Shown piece by piece: positions 39,693-50,257 of a DNA stretch of 64,000 nucleotides; within the stretch, counting starts at the first letter, position 1; every line of letters starts with the position of its first letter. The translations under genes were made by a program, and so were the position numbers. The stretch covers positions 1,834,501-1,898,500 of the forward strand of contig NZ_CP019437.1 of the NCBI RefSeq assembly GCF_001940525.2. Reading direction: 5' to 3'. Below the pieces are notes generated by a model, which was given only the letters and a program-made list of their open reading frames with translations, was not told the origin of the DNA and searched no databases. This stretch comes from Thioclava nitratireducens. Its GTDB lineage: Bacteria > Pseudomonadota > Alphaproteobacteria > Rhodobacterales > Rhodobacteraceae.

Positions 39693-40694
39693 ATGAAATT
39701 CGCCAAGCTCCTTCGGCCTTTGCTGGCCCCCGCGCTTTCTCTCTGCCTCGCACTGCCCGCATGGGCGGAGTGCCGCGGCACGAATATCTTTGACGCGCTG
39801 CCCAAGGCCGAGCAGGAGGCGCTGACCGCCGCCGCCGATTCCGCGCCCTTCTCTCGCGGATTGCTGTTTTCTGCAACCAAGGGCACGGAAAAGATCACGC
39901 TGGCCGGCACCTACCATCTGCCCGATCCGCGTCATGACAAGCTGGTCGGGGCGCTCTCGAAGGCGCTCGAGAAAGCGTCGCGGCTGCTGGTGGAGGCGGG
40001 CCCGGACGAGCAGGCGCGGTTGGAGCACGCGATCCAGACCGACCCGACGCTGATGTTCTCGACCGGCAAGACCCTGCCACAGATGATGTCCGAGCAGGAC
40101 TGGAACATGACCAAGGCGGCGCTCGCGGCCCATGGGATGCCCGCTTTCCTCGCCGCGAAGATGCGGCCCGCTTTCGTCGCGATGACGCTGTCGCTGCCGC
40201 CCTGTGCCACGGCCGAGCTCGCCAAGGGAGAGGGCGGTCTGGACCTGCAGGTAATGACGCAGGCCGAGGCCGACGGCGTGCCGGTCGAGGCGCTGGAGCC
40301 GTGGGACACTGTCTTCAAGCTGTTCAACGGCATCACCGAGACCGAGGCGCTGGAAATGCTCCGCGCGGCAGTGATCGGCGCGCCCTTGGCTGACGATATG
40401 GGCGTGACGATGGGCGATCTCTATTTCCGGGGCGAACCGCGCCTGATCTGGGAACTGGCGCGCGAACAGGCCGTCACGGCAGGCATGAATGCCGATGAGG
40501 TCGAGCGCCAGATGAAGCTCTCCGAGGATCTGCTGATGGTCGCCCGCAACCGCAACTGGCTGCCCAAGATCGAAGCCGCGGCGAAGCAGGGGCCGGTCGT
40601 GGTCGCGGTGGGCGCGCTGCACCTTTCGGGTAAAGAGGGGTTGTTGCGGTTGCTCGAGAAGGACGGCTGGAGCATCGAGCGGCTCGATAGCTGA
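39693..40694 (+). CDS. TraB/GumN family protein, secreted
   Basis: Protein of 333 residues with a signal peptide (MKFAKLLRPLLAPALSLCLALPAWA) and a TraB/GumN (formerly GumN/PrgY) domain. Conserved segments are LAGTYHLPDPRHD near the N-terminus (the GxxH motif), LLVEAGPDEQA with the conserved Glu, and PVVVAVGALHLSGKEGLLRL near the end. The fold is related to metal-dependent Tiki-type proteases, but activity in bacteria is not established. It is divergent from groES. Confidence 0.9.
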   Translation: MKFAKLLRPLLAPALSLCLALPAWAECRGTNIFDALPKAEQEALTAAADSAPFSRGLLFSATKGTEKITLAGTYHLPDPRHDKLVGALSKALEKASRLLVEAGPDEQARLEHAIQTDPTLMFSTGKTLPQMMSEQDWNMTKAALAAHGMPAFLAAKMRPAFVAMTLSLPPCATAELAKGEGGLDLQVMTQAEADGVPVEALEPWDTVFKLFNGITETEALEMLRAAVIGAPLADDMGVTMGDLYFRGEPRLIWELAREQAVTAGMNADEVERQMKLSEDLLMVARNRNWLPKIEAAAKQGPVVVAVGALHLSGKEGLLRLLEKDGWSIERLDS

Positions 40695-40713
40695 GACGTC
40701 GAAATGCAGTTTG

Positions 40714-40745
40714 CCCCGGGGCGACCCGCCCCGGTCCGCGCCTGT
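40714..40745 (+). repeat. Fragment of the dispersed repeat
   Basis: GGGGCGACCCGCCCCGGTCC and the next bases match the first block of the repeats at 17964 and 41883 with few changes. It forms a perfect 8-bp hairpin CCGGGGCG-ACC-CGCCCCGG. Similarity stops after about 30 bases. It lies behind a plus-strand gene like the full copies. Confidence 0.55.
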
Positions 40746-40854
40746 CCGGTTGCTCGCTTGCGGCTCTTTCCGCATCGCCAGACCCCTAGGTGACAAGCCC
40801 AGACACAGCGCCTATAACCTGCGCCGACAGTTGATTATCCGAGAGGATCTCCCC

Positions 40855-41775
40855 ATGACGATTAAGGTTTTCGGCCACAAGGCCCCCGACACCGACTCGA
40901 CCGGCTCGCCCATTGCCTGGGCGTGGTATCTCAACGAAGTCAAAGGCACCCCGGCCAAGCCCTGCCTGCTGGGCGAGCCCAATACCGAGGCGGCTTTCGT
41001 CATCGAGCATTGGGGCCTCGACAAGCCCGAGATCATCTCTGACGTGGAAGAAGGCGAGGACGTGGTCGTCGTCGACACCAACAACCCCGCCGAGCTGCCG
41101 AGCGGTATCAACGCTGCCAACGTCATCCAGATCATCGATCACCACAAGCTGACCGGCGGGATCGAGACCAAGGGACCGATCGACATCACGATGCGCCCGC
41201 TCGCCTGCACCGCGACTATCCTCTACGATCTGATGGGCGACGACGTGGCGAAAGCGCCGCGCGGCATCAAGGGCGCGATGCTCAGCTGCATCCTGTCGGA
41301 TACGCTGGAATTCCGCTCGCCCACCACGACCGATCACGACCGCGCCGTCTGCGACGCGCTGGCGAGCGATCTGGGCATCGACATGCACGAGCTGGCCGAG
41401 AAGATGTTCGAAGCGAAATCGGACGTCTCCGCCTTCACCGATGCAGAACTGCTGCGGATGGATTCCAAGGAATACCCGGTCGACGGCACGACCTTCCGCG
41501 TTTCCGTGCTGGAGACCACCGCGCCGAAGATGGTGCTGGACCGGAAGGCCTCGCTGATGACCTCGATGGAAGAGGTCGCGAAGGAAGACGGCGTCGATCA
41601 GGTGCTCCTGTTCGTGATCGACATCCTGAAGGAAGAGGCGACGCTGCTGGTGCCGAACGATCTGGTGAAGGGCGTGGCCGAGAAGAGCTTCGACGCCACG
41701 GTCGAGGGCGATACTGTGGTGCTGCCCGGCGTTATGAGCCGCAAGAAGCAGATCATCCCGTCGCTCAAGGTCTGA
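40855..41775 (+). CDS. ppaC: Manganese-dependent inorganic pyrophosphatase (family II)
   Basis: Cytoplasmic DHH-family enzyme of 306 residues that hydrolyses pyrophosphate. Metal and substrate motifs are complete: FGHKAPDTDS at the N-terminus, VVDTNNP, IIDHHKLTGG (DHH), CILSDTLEFRSPT and the C-terminal MSRKKQIIPSL with the RKK substrate-binding group. The start at 40855 has GAGAGGA 8 bases upstream. It is a single-gene unit ended by a strong terminator. Confidence 0.95.
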   Translation: MTIKVFGHKAPDTDSTGSPIAWAWYLNEVKGTPAKPCLLGEPNTEAAFVIEHWGLDKPEIISDVEEGEDVVVVDTNNPAELPSGINAANVIQIIDHHKLTGGIETKGPIDITMRPLACTATILYDLMGDDVAKAPRGIKGAMLSCILSDTLEFRSPTTTDHDRAVCDALASDLGIDMHELAEKMFEAKSDVSAFTDAELLRMDSKEYPVDGTTFRVSVLETTAPKMVLDRKASLMTSMEEVAKEDGVDQVLLFVIDILKEEATLLVPNDLVKGVAEKSFDATVEGDTVVLPGVMSRKKQIIPSLKV

Positions 41776-41798
41776 GCTTTCGGGATTTGAGATAGGGA

Positions 41799-41828
41799 AG
41801 GGGCGTCCGGTCGGGCGCCCCTTTTTCT
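41799..41828 (+). terminator. Terminator of ppaC
   Basis: GGGGCG pairs with CGCCCC around a 10-base loop and is followed by TTTTTCTTC, 24 bases past the stop. Confidence 0.88.
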
Positions 41829-41882
41829 TCTTTGGTCGCCCAGTTCGGGCGCAATCGCGAAGCGGGAGCATTTTGCTCCGGC

Positions 41883-42037
41883 GCGGGGCGACCAGCCCCG
41901 GGCCGCGCCCGACCCTCCCCCCGGGAGGGCGCATTGGCGATGTCAGCGCGGGCACCACCGAACTTCGGGCTTGCGAGATAAACCGCCAAGCCACCCGCCG
42001 ATCGAAGCGCTCACCCGAGGCTCAGGCCCGCCACTCA
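41883..42037 (+). repeat. Dispersed intergenic repeat, copy B
   Basis: Second full copy of the element at 17964-18113, in the same orientation. It too lies between a plus-strand gene with a terminator and the stop of a convergent minus-strand gene. Differences are scattered substitutions and small indels (for example CCCTCCCCCCGGGAGG in place of the CTCCCTAAGGGAAG segment). Confidence 0.8.
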
Positions 42038-42042
42038 TTGCC

Positions 42043-44152
<2,110 letters not shown>

Positions 44153-44558
44153 GAGGACCGCCTAGCCGCGCGGCGGGCATCGCTTGCGCTATTCTCGCTT
44201 CGTTCGTGCTGGATATTCCGGGGCATCAGCATCCTGTCCTTGCAGATAACTGCGTTCGAAGGGGGAAGGGATCGTAGTTGATCCGGCGTCGCATCTGAAA
44301 TTTAGGCGTCAGTCCCGGTCGACGGTGCGCTGAGAGGCCTCGTGAACCTTAATGCACGTCATAATCTTCGGGGTCATTTAACTATGACATACCTTCGCAA
44401 TTCGTCTAGCCGCTTGTTTTCGGCTCTACAAAGCATCGTGATCGCCTGTCGGCGGAAACGTGAGGCAAATAACGGGAAACACTCGCTTCCTCCCGAAGAT
44501 CGAAAGGAACCCGCCAAGGCCATCCGCGTTGCCTTATGACGCAAAAGTGAGCCAAGGC
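44153..44558. other. Intergenic region between the receiver gene and the first Crp-like gene
   Basis: About 400 bases with no credible gene. One palindrome is visible, GTCAT-TTAACT-ATGAC (44373-44388), with another GTCAT 15 bases before it (44358-44362). It could be an operator of the Crp-like gene that follows. The region holds the divergent promoters. Confidence 0.45.
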
Positions 44559-45287
44559 ATGACAAGTAACTGTAGAAATTGCCCCTTCGTCGATAATCCC
44601 GCCTTCATGGCGCCGGATCCGGGTGAAGAAGCGATCACTGAAGCTGCCCGGGCGGGCGAGCTGCGGATGCCCTCGGGCCAGGCCGTGGTGATGGAAGGGA
44701 ACGAGCCGCAGCGCTTTTTCACTCTGCTCGAGGGTCAGGCGATGCGCTACCGGATGCTGGAAGACGGACGGCGGCAGGTGCTCAATTTCCTCTTTCCCGG
44801 CGATCTGATCGGTCTCGACGCGATCATGATGGGCGTGGCCTCGCATACGACCGAGGCGCTGACGCCGGTGAAGCTCAGCGTATTCGACCGCAGACAGGTC
44901 TGGGAACTGTTCTCGAAAATGCCGCAGCGCGCGATGATGCTGACATGGCAGGTCGCGCGCGAGGAGCATTTCCTCGGCGATGCGCTGGTGACGGTTGGCC
45001 AGCGCTCGGCGCGCGAGGCACTCGCATGGGCCTTCGTGACGCTCTACGAGCGCGGCATGCAGACCGGGCTGGTGCGCGATGGCAAGATGCCGTTCCCCGT
45101 CCGCCAGCAGGATCTTGCGGATGCGCTTGGGCTGTCACTGGTTCACACCAACAAGACCCTCGCCCGCCTGCGCAGCGAAGGGTTGGTTCAGTGGGCGCAG
45201 GGGATTCTCCAACTGCCAGATCTGGAAAAGCTCGCCGACATAGGAGTCGTCGAGCTCGGATCCGGGAAGCCACGCTACTATTTGTAG
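44559..45287 (+). CDS. Crp/Fnr family transcriptional regulator 1
   Basis: Regulator of 242 residues with an effector domain (about 25-145, with LLEGQAMRYRMLEDGRRQ and FLFPGDLIGLDA) and a winged helix (about 170-240, QQDLADALGLSLVHTNKTLA). The N-terminus has a CRNCP pair but not the four cysteines of FNR, so an oxygen-sensing iron-sulfur cluster is unlikely. The cyclic-nucleotide phosphate loop of true Crp is not obvious. I chose the ATG at 44559 (AAGG upstream) although longer in-frame starts exist. A paralogue follows and then the cyo operon, which the pair may control. Confidence 0.87.
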   Translation: MTSNCRNCPFVDNPAFMAPDPGEEAITEAARAGELRMPSGQAVVMEGNEPQRFFTLLEGQAMRYRMLEDGRRQVLNFLFPGDLIGLDAIMMGVASHTTEALTPVKLSVFDRRQVWELFSKMPQRAMMLTWQVAREEHFLGDALVTVGQRSAREALAWAFVTLYERGMQTGLVRDGKMPFPVRQQDLADALGLSLVHTNKTLARLRSEGLVQWAQGILQLPDLEKLADIGVVELGSGKPRYYL

Positions 45288-45488
45288 TGGCGTAATTCCC
45301 CAGCCCGACCGCAGCCGCACACCGATTCTCGAAGCTTTTCACATAGGCGAAAAGCGATTTTTCGCAGGGTGACGCAGAGGAATACCGGAAAAGATCTGCA
45401 GCGATGTCCTATGACGTAGCGCGTTCATCGGTTTCGCGGCAGATGCTGGCTTTCCTCGAATAAGTTAACAAAACGGAACCGAGCAAGC

Positions 45489-46136
45489 TTGGAAGACCTG
45501 TCTCGAAAATCTGACTTCGCCAATCTGGCGGACGTTTCCCATTCGCAACGCGCGGTGCCCGTGGGCGCGGCGCTTCTGCCCGAGTCCACGCCGCTGATCG
45601 CGCGGATCGAGCGCGGCATCGCCATGCGCTATACTCTGATCGAAGACGGGCGTCGGCAGGTCGAGGCGCTGGTTTATCCCGGCGATCTCTGCGGCCTCAC
45701 GAGCGTGCTGCACGGCCCCGGGGCGAGTTACTACGAGGCGCTCACGCCGGTAATACTGTCGAGCTTCGATCCGGCCGATCTGCGCCAACCCGCGATCAAC
45801 GGCCCAGATCGCGACACTGCGCTTCTTTGGCTGATGACGCGCGAACTGACGCGGCTTTCGGGCTGGCTGGCCTCCGTCGGGCAGCGCAACGCCAACGAGG
45901 GCATCGCCTGGTTCGTGATGCACGCATGGGAGCGCGCCGAGGCGGTCGGTCTGATCGAGAAGGACAGCGCCCCGTTCCCCTTCGCCCAGCAGGTCGTGGC
46001 AGATTCCCTCGGGCTCTCGCTGGTGCATACCAACAAGACGATCCGCCGTCTGCGCGATCAGGGGCTCTTCCGCATCTCCGGCGGGCGCGTACGGATTTCC
46101 TCGCTTCCGGCGCTGCGTCGGGCGGCCGCTCTCTAA
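45489..46136 (+). CDS. Crp/Fnr family transcriptional regulator 2
   Basis: Regulator of about 215 residues, a paralogue of the gene before it: shared IEDGRRQVEALVYPGDLCGL, ALTPVILS and the recognition helix SLGLSLVHTNKTIRRLR. It lacks the N-terminal Cys pair and about 25 residues there, and has a gap in the middle (DPADLRQPAINGPDRD), so effector binding may differ. The start is uncertain: a TTG at 45489 has only a weak site. The 201-base gap before it holds a 7-bp inverted repeat GCGAAAA-GCGAT-TTTTCGC (45347-45365). It lies 479 bases ahead of cyoA. Confidence 0.8.
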   Translation: MEDLSRKSDFANLADVSHSQRAVPVGAALLPESTPLIARIERGIAMRYTLIEDGRRQVEALVYPGDLCGLTSVLHGPGASYYEALTPVILSSFDPADLRQPAINGPDRDTALLWLMTRELTRLSGWLASVGQRNANEGIAWFVMHAWERAEAVGLIEKDSAPFPFAQQVVADSLGLSLVHTNKTIRRLRDQGLFRISGGRVRISSLPALRRAAAL

Positions 46137-46615
46137 GCTCTTCCCTGTCGCCCAAACGACGCGCTGCGACCTTGTTTGGCGCCGGTCCGACACAGCGCCG
46201 AGGAGAGCCAGATCCGGCCTCCAAAGCGAGTCCCGCACCCGGCGACGCCCCTCACATCCGGCGTGACCTCAAGCGCGCGTGATCGGCTAAGTTGCTCATT
46301 TTGCTCACGGATCGCTCACCGCCGTATCACAAGCGCGAGAGATTGGCCCGTTTGCCCCTGTGTTTCGATGCGCGCGTTCAAGCCCAACCCCCTTTATTTA
46401 TTGGGAATTTTTTCGTGTGTCGCAGGACTGTGATGGAAATTGTGCATATATTTCATATGTTTGCGTCTGTTCCTGCGACAATTTGTCAAGACCGATTGAC
46501 CTCAAGGGCGCTGCCCTAGAGTGGAAGGCAACGCGCGGGATGGGAGCCCTCGCGGCCTCCCCCGAGAGACCCCTATGCCCCCGCGCCAAGAAGAGGGAAT
46601 AGGAAAGGTATTTCC
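46137..46615. other. Long leader region ahead of cyoA with an inverted repeat
   Basis: No gene is visible in these 479 bases. The centre (46390-46490) is AT-rich, unlike its surroundings. It contains a perfect 10-bp inverted repeat TGTCGCAGGA (46418-46427) / TCCTGCGACA (46471-46480) around a 43-base AT-rich core that has CATAT-ATTTC-ATATG in its middle. This looks like a paired operator or cruciform ahead of the cyo promoter. TTGACC-N15-TAGAGT near 46497-46522 is a poor promoter candidate. A small hairpin GGGAGCC/GGCCTCCC lies near 46541-46560. Confidence 0.55.
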
Positions 46616-47574
46616 GTGTTGTTTGAAAAATCTACAAGCGGCCCAGCCGCCTCGCTGCCCCGGTCCTCTTGACCGTCGCGGCTGCATGGCTGTCAGGTTG
46701 CGCGGAGAACGGGGTGATGACCCCGCTCGGGCCGGTCGCGGCCGGAGAACGCGCGCACTTGATCAGCTTCTTTCTCTGGATGCTGCCCATCACGTTGCCG
46801 ATCCTGATCGGTACGCCGTGGATCGCGATGCGCTATCGCCGCCATGGCGGCAAGGGCAAGTACGACCCGAACTGGGCACACTCGGTTGGGGCGGAAGTCG
46901 TGATCTGGGGCGGTGCCACGCTCACCTTCCTCATCGTCGGCTGGCTCACCTGGGGCCACGTGCAGGGCGAAGACCCCTACAAGCCGACGGGTAAGGACCC
47001 GATGCATGTGAAGGTCATCGGTTCCGAGTGGAAATGGATGTTCATCTATCCCGGCAAGGTCGCCGCCGTGAACCGGCTGGTTCTTCCCGAGAACACCCCG
47101 GTCGAGTTCGACCTGACCGCGACCGGCGCGATGCAGAGCTTCTGGATTCCGCGTCTCGCGGGCCAGATCTATGCGATGCCCGGCATGAAGACGAAGATGA
47201 ACCTGACCACCTCGGAGAACCCGTCGCAGACCTATGGCTTCAACAGCCAGTTCAACGGCGCGGCTTTCCCGCTCAACAAGTTCGAAGTGGACGTGGTGAG
47301 CCAGGATCAGTTCAACGCCTTCCTGCAAGAGCCCAAGCACCCCTTCGCCCAGCTCGAGAAGCAGTTCAAGAAAACCGCGACCTGGTCGGGGCCTGAACTC
47401 TTCGAGCCGCCGGAGACCGGTTTCTGGGACAAGGTGGCTATGAACCCCGACATGCTGACCGATGGTGGCGCCGCCATCCTTCCCGACAACGCGCCCGAGC
47501 AGAAACAGATCGATGACGCGATCCGCGACGAGCTGCATGTCTCGCAAATTCAACCTCAAGGGGACGCGCAATGA
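46616..47574 (+). CDS. cyoA: Ubiquinol oxidase subunit II CyoA, with a one-base frame break near the start
   Basis: Copper-free subunit II of the cytochrome bo3-type quinol oxidase, about 315 residues. After a lipoprotein signal ending in the lipobox LSGC come two membrane helices (SFFLWMLPITLPILIG and VVIWGGATLTFLIVGWLTWG) and a periplasmic cupredoxin domain (about 105-225, with SEWKWMFIYP, FWIPRLAGQIYAMPGM and GAAFPLNKFEV). The start is broken. A GTG at 46616 has AGGAAAGG 7 bases upstream, but its frame stops after 18 codons. The lipoprotein frame (KIYKRPSRLAAPVLLTVAAA) has no start codon. One more A in the A5 run at 46626-46630 would join them as MLFEKIYKRPSRL. Sequencing error, slippage or a true mutation are all possible. 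The alternative TTG at 46669 gives a poor signal. cyoB overlaps by 4 bases. Confidence 0.85.
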
Positions 47575-49634
47575 GTATTCTTGGTAGTCTCGACTGGAAC
47601 GATATCTTCATCGTTCCCTTCTTTACGGAGCCGTCTCTGTCCACCGGGATCGCGGCCGGCGCCGGCGGCGTCGTCGTGCTCGGCGCGCTCGCGGTCATGG
47701 TTCTGCTGACCGTCAAAGGCTGGTGGAAACCGCTTTGGTCCAATTGGATCACTACGCTCGATCACAAGAAGATCGGCGTCATCTACATCGTTCTTGCCCT
47801 GATCATGCTGATCCGCGGCGTGCTCGAGGCGGTCGTGATGCGCGCCCAGCAGGTCTCGCCCGCACCGGGCTTCCTGTCGGTCGAACACCATGCAGAGCTG
47901 TTCTCGACCCACGGCACGATCATGATCTTCTTCGTGGCGATGCCCTTCCTGACCGGCGTCATCAACGTCGTCATGCCGCTCCAGATCGGTGCGCGCGACA
48001 TGGAGTTCCCCTTCATGAACGCGGTTTCGCTCTGGCTGTCGATCGGCGGTGCTGCGCTCGTGATGGCCTCGCTCGTCGTCGGTCACTTCGAGACCGGCGG
48101 TTGGACCGCTTATCCGCCCTACACGGGCATCAAGCTGTCGCCGAACGAGGGCGTGGATTACTGGATCTGGTCGCTGGGCCTGACATCGGTGGGCTCGACG
48201 CTTTCCGGCATCAACTTCCTCGTGACGATCTACAAGCAGCGTGCCCCCGGCATGAAACTGTTCGACATGTCGATCTTCGCCTGGGCGACGCTGTGCACCG
48301 CGATCCTGATGATCTTCGCGATGATGCCGCTGACGGTGGCCTCGCTGATGCTGGCGCTTGACCGTCAGGCGGGCTTCCACTTCTTCACCGCCACCCAAGG
48401 CGGGAACATGATGAACTTCGCCAATATGTTCTGGCTGTTCGGTCACCCGGAAGTCTACATTCTGATCCTGCCGGCCTTCGGCGTGTTCTCGGAAGTCATC
48501 CCGACCTTCTCGGGCAAGAAGATCTACGGCTACACCTCGCTCGTCTGGGCCACCATTGCTATCGCAGTGCTGTCCTTCACCGTCTGGGTGCACCACTTCT
48601 TCACCATGGGCCAGACGGCCAACCTGAACGCGATCTTCGGGATCGCCACGATGACGATCGGCGTGCCGACGGGCGTGAAGGTCTTCAACTGGATGCTGAC
48701 GATGTGGCGCGGCAAGCTGCGGTTCTCGACCGCGATGCTGTTCTCCACCGGCTTCATCTTCACCTTCGTGATCGGCGGGATCACGGGCGTCATGCTCGCC
48801 AACCCGACGATCGACTTCGCAACCCACAACTCGCTGTTCCTGGTGGCGCACTTCCACAACATGCTCATCCCGGGCCTGCTGTTCGGTATGTTCGCGGCCG
48901 TGAACTTCTGGTTCCCGCTCTGCTTCGGCTTCCGCCTGGACGAGAAATGGGGCCGTCGCAGCTTCTGGCTGTGGATGATCGGCTTCTACGGGGCCTTCAT
49001 GCCGCTCTACGCGATCGGCCTGATGGGCGCGCCGCGCCGCATGGCCTTCTTCACCGAGCCGGCTTACTTCCCGTGGCTGGTGATCGCGATGCTCGGCGCG
49101 CTCTGCGTGCTGGCGGGTCTGATCGCGCAGGTCATCCAGATCTGGGTCTCGGTCAAGAACCGTGAGAGCCTGATGGTGCCGGCGGGCGATCCGTGGGACG
49201 GTCGTGGTATCGAATGGTCGCTGGGCTGCCCGGTGCCGGAATACGACTTCACCACCATTCCCGCGATGACCTCGCGCGAGCCGTGGGTCGATGCGAAGGA
49301 AGCGGGCAAGCGGATCATGGATCCGACCGAGTTCGTCGACATCCATCTGCCGAAGCCGACCGGTATGCCCTTCCTCGTGGGCCTCGTCGCGACGCTCTTC
49401 GCGTTCGCCATGATCTTCCAGATGTGGCTGATCGCGGCGGTGGGCTTCGTGGCCATGTGGGTGCTGGTGCTGATCCGCTCCTACGACACCGATTGGGAAG
49501 AAACCATCACTGCGGAAGAACTGCGTGAGGGCTATGAAGCCCATAAGCGCCTCGTCGAAACCACGCCGCAAATCCGGCTCGACGATGAGTTCACCACCAA
49601 GAACCGCGGCCTGATCATGGAGACGCAGGTATGA
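47571..49634 (+). CDS. cyoB: Ubiquinol oxidase subunit I CyoB
   Basis: Catalytic haem-copper subunit of 687 residues, about 14-15 helices, that reduces oxygen and pumps protons. Haem and copper ligands are in FSTHGTIMIFF, WLFGHPEVYILILP (with the D-channel Glu), VWVHHFFT and VAHFHNMLIPG. The D-channel entrance Asp (PLQIGARDMEF) and K-channel Lys (PTGVKVFNW) are present. The quinol-site residues differ from E. coli CyoB: Arg is kept in LIRGVLEAVV, but the Asp75 position is Glu and the Gln101 position is Leu (HHAELF instead of HHYDQI). The gene overlaps both neighbours by ATGA. Confidence 0.97.
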   Translation: MSILGSLDWNDIFIVPFFTEPSLSTGIAAGAGGVVVLGALAVMVLLTVKGWWKPLWSNWITTLDHKKIGVIYIVLALIMLIRGVLEAVVMRAQQVSPAPGFLSVEHHAELFSTHGTIMIFFVAMPFLTGVINVVMPLQIGARDMEFPFMNAVSLWLSIGGAALVMASLVVGHFETGGWTAYPPYTGIKLSPNEGVDYWIWSLGLTSVGSTLSGINFLVTIYKQRAPGMKLFDMSIFAWATLCTAILMIFAMMPLTVASLMLALDRQAGFHFFTATQGGNMMNFANMFWLFGHPEVYILILPAFGVFSEVIPTFSGKKIYGYTSLVWATIAIAVLSFTVWVHHFFTMGQTANLNAIFGIATMTIGVPTGVKVFNWMLTMWRGKLRFSTAMLFSTGFIFTFVIGGITGVMLANPTIDFATHNSLFLVAHFHNMLIPGLLFGMFAAVNFWFPLCFGFRLDEKWGRRSFWLWMIGFYGAFMPLYAIGLMGAPRRMAFFTEPAYFPWLVIAMLGALCVLAGLIAQVIQIWVSVKNRESLMVPAGDPWDGRGIEWSLGCPVPEYDFTTIPAMTSREPWVDAKEAGKRIMDPTEFVDIHLPKPTGMPFLVGLVATLFAFAMIFQMWLIAAVGFVAMWVLVLIRSYDTDWEETITAEELREGYEAHKRLVETTPQIRLDDEFTTKNRGLIMETQV

Positions 49635-50257
49635 GTGCAACTATGAGCAACACGGGGGCAGCGCACGCTGCCTCCCACGATCACGGCCATCACGACAAGA
49701 CGGGCACGGTGATCTTCGGCTTCTGGATCTTCCTGATGTCGGATCTCATCGCCTTCTCGCTGATGATCGCCAACTACGCCGATGCCGAATGGCACGGCAT
49801 CGCGAACGGGCCGAGCCCGCATGAGCTGTTCAGCCTCGGCCTGCCCACGATCGAGACGATGGCGCTGCTGATCTCGACCTTCACCTTCGGCATCTGCACG
49901 CTGGGGATGAAATACGGCGCGTCGATGAAGCGCACCGTGGGCTGGCTCGTCCTGACGCTGGCGCTCGGCGCGATCTTCCTCGGGATCGAACTCTACGAAT
50001 TCCACGAGTTCTGGACCGAGGGCAACACGCCGCAAGTGTCGGGCTTCCTGACCGCCTATTACTCGCTGGTGGGTCTGCACGGTCTGCACGTCACCTCGGG
50101 TATCATCTGGGGCATCCTGCTGATGGTTCAGATGAAGACCTTCGGGATGAACGACCTGATCAAGTCGCGCCTCGTGCGTCTGGGCCTGTTCTGGCACATG
50201 CTGGACATCGTCTGGATCGCGCTGTTCACGAAAGTCTACCTGATGGGGGTGCTGTGA
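49631..50257 (+). CDS. cyoC: Ubiquinol oxidase subunit III CyoC
   Basis: Membrane subunit of 208 residues with five helices, as in E. coli CyoC. A His-rich N-terminus (SHDHGHHDKTG) precedes helix 1 (VIFGFWIFLMSDLIAFSLMI). Subunit III motifs are GIELYEFHEF and YYSLVGLHGLHVTSGIIWG. Both ends overlap neighbouring genes by a few bases, so the whole operon is translationally coupled. Confidence 0.96.
   Translation: MSATMSNTGAAHAASHDHGHHDKTGTVIFGFWIFLMSDLIAFSLMIANYADAEWHGIANGPSPHELFSLGLPTIETMALLISTFTFGICTLGMKYGASMKRTVGWLVLTLALGAIFLGIELYEFHEFWTEGNTPQVSGFLTAYYSLVGLHGLHVTSGIIWGILLMVQMKTFGMNDLIKSRLVRLGLFWHMLDIVWIALFTKVYLMGVL

Noticed and set aside
46137..46615. FNR box (TTGAT-N4-ATCAA) ahead of cyoA
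   Set aside because: TTGTCAAG and TTGACCTCAAG look similar at first but do not match the consensus.
47556..49640. A 694-residue minus-strand open frame antisense to cyoB
   Set aside because: Its composition (His, Arg, Asp, Glu) is typical of antisense frames in GC-rich genes, and cyoB is unmistakable on the other strand.
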